Assembly: GCF_023721715.1 (NCBI RefSeq)
Contig: NZ_JAMDLG010000001.1
Span: 1 to 64,000, forward strand
Reading direction: 5' to 3'
DNA: 64,000 bases
From: Parasegetibacter sp. NRK P23
GTDB lineage: Bacteria; Bacteroidota; Bacteroidia; Chitinophagales; Chitinophagaceae
Below the pieces are notes generated by a model. It did not search any database and was not told where the DNA came from. It worked only from the letters and a program-made list of their open reading frames with translations. A program made the translations under genes and the position numbers. Position 1 is the first letter of the stretch. Each line of letters begins with the position of its first letter. This document shows positions 1-8,881 of the stretch, piece after piece.

Positions 1-78
1 AAAGCCGCTTTAGAAATCTAAAATTAAGAAAATAAAAGTTCCGCAATAACACAGAATCTTTGCGTGACACGAAAAAAA

Positions 79-708
79 CTATAACTCCACAAACAACTCC
101 TCGCGTTTCCTCCGCACCTTAGGCGCCGAAGCCAAGGCATCTTGTGCTGCATCCCTGTAACCGAGTGGCAGTAAAGTAACCGCGCGCAATCCTTTCTCTT
201 TCAACCCCAGCAATACATCCAGCTCCGGTCCGTTGAAGCCTTCCATCGGCGTGGCGTCAACACCTTGTTCGGCCGCGGCTACGATGGCGGTTCCGAACGC
301 GATATAAGCCTGGCGCGCGTTCCATTGGAAGCTTTGTTCGGGGTCTTTGCCGGAGGTGGCACCGGTGATCATCGACTTAAACCCATCCAGTGCTTCCAAA
401 GTCAATCCTCTTTCTTCCGCTATCTGCCCGATATAGGCATCTACCTGGAAATCGGCTATTTTTTCCCAGGCGGCGAATACCAGCAGGTGAGACGATTCCA
501 CGATCTGCGGCTGGTTGTAAGCGATGGGCTGAATCTTCTTTTTTAATTCAGGATCCGTGATCACCAGGATCGTATAGGGCTGAAGTCCGAGCGAGGATGG
601 ACTTAATCTCGTTGCTTCGAGAATAGCGTTTACTTTTTCTTCAGGAACAGCCTGGCCGTTCATTCTTTTGGTGGCATAGCGCCATTGCAGTGCGTTCAGA
701 ATACTCAT
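79..708 (-). CDS. Nitroreductase-family NAD(P)H-dependent FMN oxidoreductase
   Basis: A 209-residue protein matching NfsB-type nitroreductases in length and layout. An N-terminal RYATKRMN segment fits the FMN-phosphate loop, SPSSLGLQPY (about residues 36-45) is the usual S-S-x-x-x-Q-P flavin-binding stretch, DATPMEGFNG (about 151-160) corresponds to the PIEGF motif, and the C-terminus carries the family's GYRD and basic tail. Such enzymes reduce quinones, nitroaromatics or related electrophiles in the cytoplasm using FMN and NAD(P)H; the substrate cannot be told here. The gene lies 82 bp downstream of a TetR regulator on the same strand, with a palindrome 39 bp upstream of its ATG that matches one in front of the regulator, so regulation by that repressor is likely. 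Confidence 0.9.
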   Translation of the reverse strand: MSILNALQWRYATKRMNGQAVPEEKVNAILEATRLSPSSLGLQPYTILVITDPELKKKIQPIAYNQPQIVESSHLLVFAAWEKIADFQVDAYIGQIAEERGLTLEALDGFKSMITGATSGKDPEQSFQWNARQAYIAFGTAIVAAAEQGVDATPMEGFNGPELDVLLGLKEKGLRAVTLLPLGYRDAAQDALASAPKVRRKREELFVEL

Positions 709-746
709 GATTGATAGTGTTAATATTTATTTATAATGTATAATTT

Positions 747-758
747 CTAACAGTGTTA
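747..758. promoter_or_regulatory. Putative TetR operator upstream of the nitroreductase gene
   Basis: The palindrome TAACAGTGTTA, preceded by C, sits about 39 bp upstream of the nitroreductase ATG. The same core with one more matching pair occurs at 1401-1413 in front of the TetR gene. A further TGTTA half-site lies at 718-722. Seen in sequence; binding is inferred. Confidence 0.6.
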
Positions 759-790
759 TTTTTTGGGGCCAAAAAAAAGTGACTACAAAG

Positions 791-1390
791 TCAGCCTCCC
801 AGTCCTTTTATAAAAACGGAGATCATGTCTTTCAATACCAGTTGATTCATTTCCTGTTTGGAGGCATCAGTACTCATCAGGTTAATGGAGACCAGGCCAT
901 GCAACATCGACCAGTAGGAATGCAGTTTTAAGACCGCGTTTTCCTTTTTGCCATGTTGCTCCAGGATAGTGGTGAGTGGCGCATAAAGTACACTGGTAAA
1001 GCGTTGCACTTCTTCCACCTCGCGCACGGTTTCACAGGAAGGCATCCCCAGGCCAAACATCAGCTGGTAATGCTCTTTGTGCTCGAAAGCGAAGTTCCAG
1101 TAAGCCTGGCCAATGGCCTCCAGCTGTGCCGAAGGGTATTCCATTTCATCCGCGGCTTTCCCCACATATTCCGCCAGCATGCCGAATCCTTCTTTCACAA
1201 ATTCTTTCAGCAGGGCATCCTTGTTTTCGAAATGTTCGTACACCACGGGGGCACTGTACTCAATAGCATCGGCTATCTTCCGGATGGAAATGGCCGCGCA
1301 GCCTTCCTCCTTCATCAGCCGGCGTGCCTCTACCAGTATGTTCTGGCGGAGTTCCTGCTTTTGCCTGAGTTTACGTTCTGAAATGCCCAT
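791..1390 (-). CDS. TetR/AcrR-family transcriptional repressor
   Basis: A 199-residue regulator when started at the ATG at 1390. The N-terminal helix-turn-helix is clear: ILVEARRLMKEEG, then ISIRKIADAIEYSAPVVYEHF, ending with KDALLKEF (about residues 15-60). The rest is a helical ligand-binding domain with a TetR_C-like WSMLHGLVSINL segment. The frame stays open to a TTG at 1417, but that start would put the palindrome inside the coding sequence, so the ATG is preferred. It is encoded directly upstream of the nitroreductase on the same strand. With a matching palindrome ahead of both genes it probably represses itself and the enzyme until an electrophilic or drug-like ligand binds. Confidence 0.9.
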   Translation of the reverse strand: MGISERKLRQKQELRQNILVEARRLMKEEGCAAISIRKIADAIEYSAPVVYEHFENKDALLKEFVKEGFGMLAEYVGKAADEMEYPSAQLEAIGQAYWNFAFEHKEHYQLMFGLGMPSCETVREVEEVQRFTSVLYAPLTTILEQHGKKENAVLKLHSYWSMLHGLVSINLMSTDASKQEMNQLVLKDMISVFIKGLGG

Positions 1391-1400
1391 TGTATTTTTT

Positions 1401-1413
1401 CTAACAGTGTTAG
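1401..1413. promoter_or_regulatory. Putative autoregulatory TetR operator
   Basis: CTAACAGTGTTAG is a perfect 13-bp palindrome around a central G, ending 10 bp before the chosen ATG of the TetR gene. Its 12-nt core recurs at 747-758. The position suits repression of the promoter or of translation start. Confidence 0.65.
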
Positions 1414-1473
1414 GCAAATGTAGGACTTTTTTCAGAACGCCAAGCGCTTTAACCTTTTTTTATAAGTGGAGGG

Positions 1474-3666
1474 CTATTTTCTGCCACCCGGCGGACAATG
1501 TTTTTTAAGGTATTCGGTATAAAGTGTACGCAGGTGTTCATTGGTGCCTTCCCCTTCGCTGATGCTGTGCGAGCGGTTGGGATAACTCATAAGGCTGAAT
1601 TGTTTGTTGTGTTTGATGAGTTCGTTGATGAGCAGTTCCGCATTCTGGTAGTGCACGTTATCGTCGCCGGTTCCGTGGATGTACAGCAGGTTACCTTTCA
1701 GGTTTTTAGCATAAGTTACCGGGGATCCTTCCAGGAAATCAGCGCGGTTTTCCTGCGGCAGTCCCATATATCTTTCCTGGTAGATATTATCGTAGGTCAG
1801 TTGGTTGGCCACCGCTGCAATGGCGATACCGGTGGTATAGATTTCAGGGTAACGAAACAGCAGGTTAAGGGTCATGGAACCGCCGCCGCTCCAGCCCCAT
1901 ACGGCGATCCGCGTGGGGTCGACGAAGGACCATTTCATGATTTGTTTCGCGGCCATGGCCTGGTCGCGTGCGTTGATAACACCTACTTTCCGGTAAATGC
2001 TTTTCCGCCATTCGCGCCCTTTGGGCGCTGGGGTGCCGCGGTTGTCCAGTGAGATGTAGATGTACCCGTCGGCGCTCATGTTTCCTTTGTACAAACGGTT
2101 GGAGCCCGCGCCCAGTTGGTCGTTCACTGTGGTGGCCGCGGGTTCGCCGTAAACATGGAATACAACGGGGTATTTCAGTGTGGAGTCGAAATTGTCCGGC
2201 ATCACCATCCAGCCATCAAGGGTTACGCCGTCTTCGGTAGTGACCTGGAAGAATTTGGTTAGACTTGTTTTAGAACTCGCCGCGGCGAAAGCTTCTTCCT
2301 GGTTTTTGCCGGAAAGCGTTTGGTGTGAAGGAAGGAATAGCCATTCGGGTGAAATCATGCCCTGGTGGCTGGAGAAGCGGTGGAAGGCAAACCTGCCATC
2401 CGGCGTTATTTCGTAACTGTTGGTGCCGGCAAGTTGAGCGGGTGTAAGTCGTTTCGGGCTTCCTTTTCCATCAAGCGTACAAACATACAGGTACTTTTGT
2501 GTCGCGTTTTCAGGCGATGCGGTAAAATAGAGCCTGTTGTTTTTTTCATCGATGCGGATGATATTTTCCAGATCGTAAGCACCTTTCGTAAGCAGTTGTT
2601 CTTTTTTTCCATCAAGGCTCATTCGAAATGCATGGCGCCAGCCATCCTTTTCGCTTACCCAAACAAATTCCTTCCCATTATTCAGCCAGTCCCAGCCGGC
2701 GATATTGCCGCCCCAGGTAGACTTTACATCTATCCAGGCGTTATCTGTTTCTTTATGAATGGCTTTTGTGGTGCCCTTTTCAGCATCAGCGGTAAACAAA
2801 ATACTCTCCTGCTGTTTGCGGTTGAGTTGCTGAAGGATGAGTTGTTTTGTACCGGGGATCCACTCCATGCGGGGCAGGTAATGCTCCCTGGAATGGCCGG
2901 GCAACTGCAGCCAGGTGATGTTGCCGCTTGCAATGGAAACCACACCTGCTTTAACGGCCGATGGTGATTCTCCTGTTTTCGGGTATTCAACAGGGATAGT
3001 ATAGGAATAGATGGAATCGGTATTGTTGATCATCAGAAAATCGCGGGTGCCTTCGGCATCGGAATGCCAGAAGGCGATAGATGTTCCATCGGGGCTCCAT
3101 CGGAAGCCGTCTCTGCAACCAAACTCTTCTTCATATACCCAATCGAAAGTGCCGTAAATGTTCCTTCTGTTCCCGTCTTTTGTGAGCGGCGTTATTTTTC
3201 CGCTGGCAATGTCTTCCACATAAATATTGTAATTGCTTACATACGCTACTTTTTTCCCGTCGGGAGAGAACTTCGCGAACATGAGTGAAGCGGAGGGCAA
3301 TGTGCCGCCCAGTTTTTTCAGCGCTTTGGTACGGGTATCCAGCAGCCAGTAATCGCCGCGGGTATTGTAGCGCCAAACCCTGCGCGTGTTGGTGAACAGG
3401 AGCATTTGTGTTTCGCTGCTGTCCCAGGAAAAGTTGGCGATTTGCATGGGGCCGCCAGCGCCTTCGGGTTTATACCATTCAGCGGGCACTACCAGTTCTT
3501 TCTTATTTTCAGGGAGTTTGGTGCGTTGAAAACCGGCGAGCTCCAGCGACCAGAAGCCGCTGCCATCTTTGGTCCAGGCGCGTTCGCCGGGTTGGGACAT
3601 GCCTTTCTGAACAAAACAGGCGAGCAATAAAATCAAATGCAATACAGGGAATATATTCTTGCGCAT
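1474..3666 (-). CDS. S9 family peptidase, dipeptidyl-peptidase IV type
   Basis: A 730-residue secreted serine peptidase. Started at the ATG at 3666 it has a signal peptide (MRKNIFPVLHLILLLACF...). The frame is open 30 codons further upstream, but that extension would move the signal peptide inside the protein. Residues about 80-460 form the DPP-IV beta-propeller (WRYNTRGDYW, SPDGKKVAYVSNYNIYV, WVYEEEF; the EE pair is the amino-terminus-binding motif of DPP-IV). The C-terminal alpha/beta hydrolase has nucleophile Ser593 in GWSGGGS, an Asp in GTGDDNVH and a His in NRSHSI. DPP-IV enzymes remove X-Pro or X-Ala dipeptides in the periplasm. The gene stands alone, downstream of an ABC exporter on the same strand. 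Confidence 0.92.
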   Translation of the reverse strand: MRKNIFPVLHLILLLACFVQKGMSQPGERAWTKDGSGFWSLELAGFQRTKLPENKKELVVPAEWYKPEGAGGPMQIANFSWDSSETQMLLFTNTRRVWRYNTRGDYWLLDTRTKALKKLGGTLPSASLMFAKFSPDGKKVAYVSNYNIYVEDIASGKITPLTKDGNRRNIYGTFDWVYEEEFGCRDGFRWSPDGTSIAFWHSDAEGTRDFLMINNTDSIYSYTIPVEYPKTGESPSAVKAGVVSIASGNITWLQLPGHSREHYLPRMEWIPGTKQLILQQLNRKQQESILFTADAEKGTTKAIHKETDNAWIDVKSTWGGNIAGWDWLNNGKEFVWVSEKDGWRHAFRMSLDGKKEQLLTKGAYDLENIIRIDEKNNRLYFTASPENATQKYLYVCTLDGKGSPKRLTPAQLAGTNSYEITPDGRFAFHRFSSHQGMISPEWLFLPSHQTLSGKNQEEAFAAASSKTSLTKFFQVTTEDGVTLDGWMVMPDNFDSTLKYPVVFHVYGEPAATTVNDQLGAGSNRLYKGNMSADGYIYISLDNRGTPAPKGREWRKSIYRKVGVINARDQAMAAKQIMKWSFVDPTRIAVWGWSGGGSMTLNLLFRYPEIYTTGIAIAAVANQLTYDNIYQERYMGLPQENRADFLEGSPVTYAKNLKGNLLYIHGTGDDNVHYQNAELLINELIKHNKQFSLMSYPNRSHSISEGEGTNEHLRTLYTEYLKKHCPPGGRK

Positions 3667-3776
3667 CAATGATGGATTTCTGGGATAACGTAATGTATTC
3701 GTGTAAAAAATTGAAGGGAGAAAAGTAGGCAGGAAGGCGACAGGCGGATTCACCAATATTCACCTGTTTTTTACGA

Positions 3777-6314
3777 TTATTCCCTCCTTAGCACTTCCAG
3801 CGGTGGTTTGCGCACCACGTCCCTGCTGTTCAGCCAACCAATAAGTACCGTTAACCCCGATATACTAAAGAATATAACAAGTACCGGAAGGATGGAAGGG
3901 GAGAAGGGCGCGTCGAACATATATACCGCCAGGGCCCAACTGGCCGCTGCTGCCAATGCCAGTCCCGTGGCCGCTGCCAGTGCGCCGAGGAAAAAGTATT
4001 CGAGCGCGGTGATCTGTCCGATCTGTTTCCGGCTCGCGCCCAATGTACGGAGCAATACACTTTCCTGTACCCGCTGGTATTTGCTGATGAATACGGATGC
4101 GATCAGTACAATCAGGCCGGTGAGTATGCTGAATGCCGCCATGAAGCGCACCACGAAACCTATCTTTCCCAATACTTCATCCAGTACTTCGAGGATCAGG
4201 TTCAGGTCAATGATGGATACGTTGGGAAACCTGGCCACCACCGCCTGCTGGAATTTAGCGGATACTTCCCGTGAAGGCACCCGGCTGATGAGTACATGGA
4301 ACTGCGGCGCGGCTTCCAGCACACCGGGCGGGAAGATGGCCCTGAAATTGGTTTGCACCCGTTGCCAGTTCACCTGGCGGATACTGCCCACGATCGTTTT
4401 TACCAGCATGCCCTGCACGTTGAAGGTGATGCTATCGCCAACCGATACCCGAAGTCTTTTCGCGTAGCGGTCCTCTAAAGACACCAATACAGGATCGTTG
4501 GGACCTTTCACTGTGGTACCCATTTTTCCTTCCAGTAGTTTTTCAGAATCGGTGAGCGTATCGCGGTAGGTTACCCGGAGTTCACCTTCAAAAGCCCGTG
4601 CGGGCGTACCAACTGCGGTATCGTTCTTTGCCTGAAGGGCGTTTTTCCCATTTACCGTTTCCACCCGCATGGTTACGATGGGCACCTGTTGTTGTACGGG
4701 CAACCGGAAATTTTGCGCAAGATCGGCTATAGCTTCCCGTTGGGAAGGCTGTATGTCGAAAAGTACAATGTTCGGTTGTTTGCCGCTGGAAGAAAGCGCT
4801 ACTCTGTTCACGAGTATATGCTGCACGAAGTAAAGTGTACCGATGAACGCTGTTCCCAGTCCGATGGTGACTACCAGGATCAGGGTCTGGTTATTCGGAC
4901 GGTATAGATTGGCGAAACCCTGTCGCCATACATAAGCGAGTTGATGGGGCAGGAAACGTTTTACGGCCGCGCGCAGCAACCAGGCAAGCGCCACGAGCAG
5001 CAGGAACGCAACCAGTATACCAGTAGTGAACAGCAAAGCGCTGGTGCTATTACCGGTTTGCCACCAGGTGAACACGGTAATGAAAACGAAGATCAGCAAG
5101 TAAAGCAGCCACCTCAGGGGATCGCGCCAGCCTGGTTGCGCTTCAGTGGAAATCCGCAGGGTATAAAGCGGGGAGATATTACGGATAGAAAGTAAAGGCA
5201 TAATGCCGAACAACAGTGAAATGAAAAGCCCGGTAAGCAAGCCTTTGCCGATGGCCGGCCATGAAATGGCCGTGGTGAGTTGCAACGGAAGAATATCTTT
5301 TAACAGGTAAGGAAGTCCTTGTTGAACGATCGTGCCCAATGCGCAACCGGCGAGTGCTCCGGCCAGGCCAATAACAGCTACCTGAAGCAGGAAAATGAGG
5401 AAAGTTTGCTGGCCGCTGGCTCCAAGACATCTTAGTATAGCGATGGAGGCGATTTTCTCCCGCATGTAAATATGAATGGAACTGGCCACGCCAATGCAGC
5501 CCAGCAACAATGCAATAAAGCTGATGAGTGTCAGAAACGAGGAGAGGTCGTTGAACTCCCTTGCCGTTTCCGCTTTGCGGGAGTCGGAAGTTTCAAAATC
5601 AAGTCCTTCTTTTTCGAAACGTGGTTCCAGTGCTGGAAGTTGTTGCGCCAGACTGTTACCATTGAACCGGAAGTAGAAGTTGTAACTCACCCTGCTTCCT
5701 TTCTGAAGCAGTCCTGTTGCTTCCAGGTATTCGTAGGGAATATAAACGGGCGGTGCCACGGTGGTGGAGAGTCCCGTTCTGCCCGGCGCCTGTTCCAGCG
5801 CGCCCGCGATTTCGAAAAACAGATTGCCCACCTGGATGGTATCGCCGGGTTTCGCGTTGAACTGAAGCAGCAGCGTTTGATCCACCAGCGCCGATTGTTT
5901 TTTCCGGAATGTTTTTCCAGCGTTTACGGGTGATGTTTGAAAGCTGCCGTAAAAAGGATAGCCTTCTTCCAGTGCGCGCACCTGGACGAGCCTGGTGCCT
6001 TTCGATTTTGTGAAATACACCATCGAGGCGAAACTGGCTTCCCTTGCGCGTTGTGCACCTATACTGTCCAGGAACTGAAGGGTGGAGGCGGAGGGCGGTC
6101 TGTTGGTCTCCACGATCAGGTCGGCGCCGGCAAGTTCTTTGGCCTGGGCATCCAGGTCTTTTTGTACATTATCGCCGAGGGAGAAGATGGAAACCAGTGC
6201 GGCCACGCCCAATACGATGGCGCTCATAAAAAGCAGCAGGCGGGATCGGCTTCTTCTGCTGTCGCGAAGCGCCATTTTCCAGAGCCAGCTTATGTTGAGT
6301 GGGGTTTTACTCAT
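3777..6314 (-). CDS. FtsX-like ABC transporter permease, YbbP type
   Basis: An 845-residue inner-membrane protein with about ten transmembrane segments: one near residues 28-49, three at about 255-385, two at about 400-450, one near 480, and three at the C-terminus. Two large periplasmic regions separate them. This matches the duplicated FtsX layout of E. coli YbbP rather than the four-segment MacB layout. The start overlaps the stop of the ATPase gene by 4 bp (ATGA), so the two are translationally coupled and form one transporter. A TesA-like esterase is divergently encoded beside them, an arrangement also seen in E. coli (tesA/ybbA-ybbP). The substrate is unknown; release of lipids or hydrophobic compounds is a family-based guess. 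Confidence 0.9.
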   Translation of the reverse strand: MSKTPLNISWLWKMALRDSRRSRSRLLLFMSAIVLGVAALVSIFSLGDNVQKDLDAQAKELAGADLIVETNRPPSASTLQFLDSIGAQRAREASFASMVYFTKSKGTRLVQVRALEEGYPFYGSFQTSPVNAGKTFRKKQSALVDQTLLLQFNAKPGDTIQVGNLFFEIAGALEQAPGRTGLSTTVAPPVYIPYEYLEATGLLQKGSRVSYNFYFRFNGNSLAQQLPALEPRFEKEGLDFETSDSRKAETAREFNDLSSFLTLISFIALLLGCIGVASSIHIYMREKIASIAILRCLGASGQQTFLIFLLQVAVIGLAGALAGCALGTIVQQGLPYLLKDILPLQLTTAISWPAIGKGLLTGLFISLLFGIMPLLSIRNISPLYTLRISTEAQPGWRDPLRWLLYLLIFVFITVFTWWQTGNSTSALLFTTGILVAFLLLVALAWLLRAAVKRFLPHQLAYVWRQGFANLYRPNNQTLILVVTIGLGTAFIGTLYFVQHILVNRVALSSSGKQPNIVLFDIQPSQREAIADLAQNFRLPVQQQVPIVTMRVETVNGKNALQAKNDTAVGTPARAFEGELRVTYRDTLTDSEKLLEGKMGTTVKGPNDPVLVSLEDRYAKRLRVSVGDSITFNVQGMLVKTIVGSIRQVNWQRVQTNFRAIFPPGVLEAAPQFHVLISRVPSREVSAKFQQAVVARFPNVSIIDLNLILEVLDEVLGKIGFVVRFMAAFSILTGLIVLIASVFISKYQRVQESVLLRTLGASRKQIGQITALEYFFLGALAAATGLALAAAASWALAVYMFDAPFSPSILPVLVIFFSISGLTVLIGWLNSRDVVRKPPLEVLRRE

Positions 6315-7000
6315 GGCTTTAAAGTTGGTTCATCTGAAATAAGGTGCCCGCCTTTCAGCCTTATGATGCGTTGGGTAAGGGCGGCCAGTTCCGGGTCGTG
6401 GGTCACGATCACGAGGGTGGTGCCGGCTTCTTTGTTCAGGTTAAAAAGCAGTTCGATGATGCGGGCGCTGGTTTCAGCGTCCAGGTTGCCTGTGGGTTCA
6501 TCGGCAAAAAGAATGGCCGGTTGGGTGGAGAAGGCCCGTGCGATGCACACCCGCTGTTGTTCGCCTCCGGAAAGCTGGGAAGGGTAGTGGTGGATGCGTT
6601 CGGCCAGTCCCACTTTCTGTAAGAGGGATTCCGCCTGTTTCCGGCTGTTGTTTTCACCACGCAGTTCCATAGGCACCATCACATTTTCCAGTGCGGTTAA
6701 GGTGGGGAGCAACTGGAAGTTCTGGAAAATGAATCCCACGTGCCGGTTCCGGATGGCGGCCCTTTCGTCTTCGCCAAGTTCATTTAATGTAATGCCGTTC
6801 AATACAACGGTTCCTTCGCTGGCGCGGTCCAGTCCGGCGCAGAGACCCAGTAATGTGGTCTTGCCGCTACCCGATGGACCGATGATGGCCGCGGTTCCGC
6901 CGGCATCAATGGAAAAACTGATGTTGTGGAGCACCGTTAGTTCGCGTTCGGCGCTACGGTATTGCTTGGTAAGGTTGTTGACGGAAAGTATCTGGTTCAT
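6311..7000 (-). CDS. ABC transporter ATP-binding protein, YbbA/LolD type
   Basis: A 229-residue ATPase with Walker A GPSGSGKT (residues 41-48), a Q-loop near FQNFQLLP, signature LSGGEQQR (143-150), Walker B ILFADEPTGNLD (163-174) and the H-loop VTHDPE. These are the hallmarks of the MacB/LolD/YbbA branch. It is the first gene of a two-gene operon, with its stop overlapping the permease start. Its promoter must lie in the 71-bp gap shared with the divergent esterase gene. Confidence 0.95.
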   Translation of the reverse strand: MNQILSVNNLTKQYRSAERELTVLHNISFSIDAGGTAAIIGPSGSGKTTLLGLCAGLDRASEGTVVLNGITLNELGEDERAAIRNRHVGFIFQNFQLLPTLTALENVMVPMELRGENNSRKQAESLLQKVGLAERIHHYPSQLSGGEQQRVCIARAFSTQPAILFADEPTGNLDAETSARIIELLFNLNKEAGTTLVIVTHDPELAALTQRIIRLKGGHLISDEPTLKP

Positions 7001-7071
7001 ATTTCGAAGGGCGTGGTATGTTTTTGGTAATTTTAAATGTACAAACAGGCAGTCAACTTTAAACGTGGTAT

Positions 7072-7755
7072 ATGTTAAATCTACGATGGATCAGCTTTTT
7101 TATGGCCGTTTTTTTATGGGTGGCATGTGGTAACAACAATGTTCCCGACGCTAAAGTTTCAGAAAAAGATTCTGCAGGTGCCGCTGAAGTGCAGTTGCTG
7201 GGAGAAGTAAAACATATTGTATTTTTTGGAAACAGCCTTACCGCGGGCTATGGGCTTGATCCCTCACAGGCCTTTCCGGCCCTGATCCAGCAGCGGATCG
7301 ATTCTTTAAAGCTGCCTTACCTGGCCGTGAACGACGGGCTAAGCGGAGAAACATCGGCGGGAGGCAATACGCGTGTAGAATGGATACTCAAACAGCCGGT
7401 GGAAATATTTGTACTTGAACTGGGCGCCAACGATGGATTGCGCGGTATACCGCTGGATGAAACGGTGAGGAACCTTCAATCCATTATCGATAAGGTGAAA
7501 GCGGCATATCCCACAGCAAAGATTGTACTTGCGGGCATGCAGGTGCCGCCTAATATGGGAAAAGCCTACAGTGACCGCTTCCGTTCTTTGTATGGTGAAC
7601 TGGCGGAAAAAAACAAGGCCGCGCTGGTGCCCTTCCTCCTCGAAGGCGTGGGCGGTATCCCGGAGCTCAACCAGGGCGATGGCATTCATCCCACCGCGGA
7701 AGGACATCTGATACTGGCGGAAAATGTATGGAAAGTGTTGAAGGAACTGCTTTAA
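7072..7755 (+). CDS. TesA-like GDSL/SGNH esterase lipoprotein
   Basis: A 227-residue SGNH hydrolase. A lipoprotein signal ends at Cys19 (LWVAC followed by G), so it is membrane-anchored rather than freely periplasmic like E. coli TesA. The catalytic blocks are intact: GNSLTAGYG with nucleophile Ser55, the Gly/Asn oxyanion residues in LGANDGLRG (Asn120), and Asp203/His206 in GDGIHPTAEGH. Likely an arylesterase or lysophospholipase/thioesterase. Divergent pairing with a YbbA/YbbP exporter repeats the enterobacterial tesA-ybbAP neighbourhood and suggests a shared role, perhaps handling lipid-like products. Confidence 0.9.
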   Translation: MLNLRWISFFMAVFLWVACGNNNVPDAKVSEKDSAGAAEVQLLGEVKHIVFFGNSLTAGYGLDPSQAFPALIQQRIDSLKLPYLAVNDGLSGETSAGGNTRVEWILKQPVEIFVLELGANDGLRGIPLDETVRNLQSIIDKVKAAYPTAKIVLAGMQVPPNMGKAYSDRFRSLYGELAEKNKAALVPFLLEGVGGIPELNQGDGIHPTAEGHLILAENVWKVLKELL

Positions 7756-7766
7756 TCCGGCTTCAT

Positions 7767-8261
7767 TCAGACTGCATGATGTTGCAACCATAACCAGGTG
7801 CCCGCAGCGAGTATTAATCCGGCCAATACGGTACGGAAAAAAACGCCTTTACTTATGTTGAAAAAACGACATGCGTTCCCGTTAAAAAGGAACAGCACCA
7901 CCAGTGTTTTCACGATAGGGGGCAGCAGGAACGTTATATCCATCTCCGTTTGAAAAGGATAGTGCGGCGAATGTATTTTCGTTTGCGCGATGTTAACGGT
8001 AACAAAAAGTATGTTGTTGATGACCAGCAGCATCCAGCCCCACCAGCGGCGTTTGTACAACTGGTAATAAATAGCGGGTAGGTATAGCAGTGATATCCAA
8101 TCAGCGATCAGCAGGTAATCTGTAGGGCATATTTCGCAGAAGGTATAATCGAAGGCTGATTTCATGGTACCACGCAGCAGCAGGAAATACTGAAGGCCCA
8201 GCAGAAACAGTAAGATGATTTTTCCGCGGAGTGCAGTGGGTGGCAACGCGTTGGGTTTCAT
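7767..8261 (-). CDS. Small integral membrane protein of unknown function
   Basis: A 164-residue protein I cannot place in a family. It has about four hydrophobic segments: IILLFLLGLQYFLLL near the N-terminus, WISLLYLPAIYYQL, WMLLVINNILFVTV and a C-terminal TVLAGLILAAGTWLWL. An acidic/cysteine patch (FCEICPTDY) lies between the first two. It converges on the esterase gene with an 11-bp gap between stops. Codon use and composition resemble the neighbours, so it is probably real. Confidence 0.6.
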   Translation of the reverse strand: MKPNALPPTALRGKIILLFLLGLQYFLLLRGTMKSAFDYTFCEICPTDYLLIADWISLLYLPAIYYQLYKRRWWGWMLLVINNILFVTVNIAQTKIHSPHYPFQTEMDITFLLPPIVKTLVVLFLFNGNACRFFNISKGVFFRTVLAGLILAAGTWLWLQHHAV

Positions 8262-8403
8262 GCGAAGGGTGGTTGCTTGGTTGAGGTGCGAAGGTAGGGA
8301 AAATTAACCTCCGAAGGAAGTTAGAAGTGCTTTTTGGAGTCGGTTTTAAAAAGGATAAGTTTGTTCATGATAATCAGGATGAGCAATTCATAAATAGAAG
8401 ATA

Positions 8404-8783
8404 ATGAGCATTGCTAAAAGAAGTAAACTTCCAATATTTGAAATTACTGTATTGTTGTTATTTGGAGTAGTCGTTTTTTTTATTGAGCGCAGAAGAAGAA
8501 TTGAAAGGACGGAATTGTTATTGAACCGCGGAACTGTGATGGGGCTTACCGTGTAATGCCGTAAAAATTATAGAAGTTCAATAAAAATTATAGAAGTTCA
8601 ATGCATGACCTGTACTATGAATTTGAATACAAAGGACAACGCTATTCCGGGTCTGTAAAATTTGATAAATCAAAAAGAGGTGATATCTGCTCCAATGTTC
8701 CTGTTTTAATAGAATTTGATTCTACGGCACCAGTAAATAATCATGCTATCTTGGGCAGTGTTAAATCCACGAATATTCCTTAA
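8404..8783 (+). pseudogene. Broken small membrane-anchored protein gene
   Basis: Two short frames appear to be halves of one gene. The first (8404-8556, 50 codons) encodes an N-terminal transmembrane helix (ITVLLLFGVVVFFIE) followed by RTELLLNRGTVMGLTV, then TAA. The second (from ATG 8601 to 8783) encodes DLYYEFEYKGQRYSGSVKF and a hydrophilic tail. Between them lies a 20-bp tandem duplication (8562-8601). Removing one copy puts the second half back in the frame of the first, leaving only the TAA at 8554-8556 as a block. The reconstructed layout, one helix plus a small beta-rich domain (G-T-V...YYEFEYKGQRYSG), is common in small Bacteroidota proteins of the DUF3592 kind. The alternative is two separate tiny genes. 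Confidence 0.5.
8562..8601. repeat. Perfect 20-bp tandem duplication
   Basis: Two adjacent identical copies of TAAAAATTATAGAAGTTCAA, 8562-8581 and 8582-8601. The unit is not a multiple of three, so gain or loss of a copy shifts the reading frame of the surrounding small gene. Confidence 0.95.
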
Positions 8784-8856
8784 AAATACAGGTTTTGAGG
8801 AGGGTTTCTGCATTTTTTCATTCATGACAACTATGGCATGTTTCAAACTAAAACAT

Positions 8857-8864
8857 TAAATTTG
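8857..8864 (+). promoter_or_regulatory. Candidate Bacteroidota -7 box of the toxin-antitoxin operon
   Basis: TAAATTTG matches the Bacteroidota TAnnTTTG consensus exactly and lies 17 bp before the antitoxin ATG. No clear TTTG -33 partner is present at normal spacing, so this is tentative. Confidence 0.35.
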
Positions 8865-8881
8865 TTGAAACTGTTAATATT

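Noticed and set aside
1391-1417. TTG start at 1417 for the TetR gene
   Set aside because: It would place the perfect operator palindrome in the coding region and add a non-conserved nine-residue tail; the ATG at 1390 is better.
8562-8601. Could the 20-bp tandem repeat be a CRISPR remnant
   Set aside because: There is no spacer between the copies, only two copies, and no cas genes.
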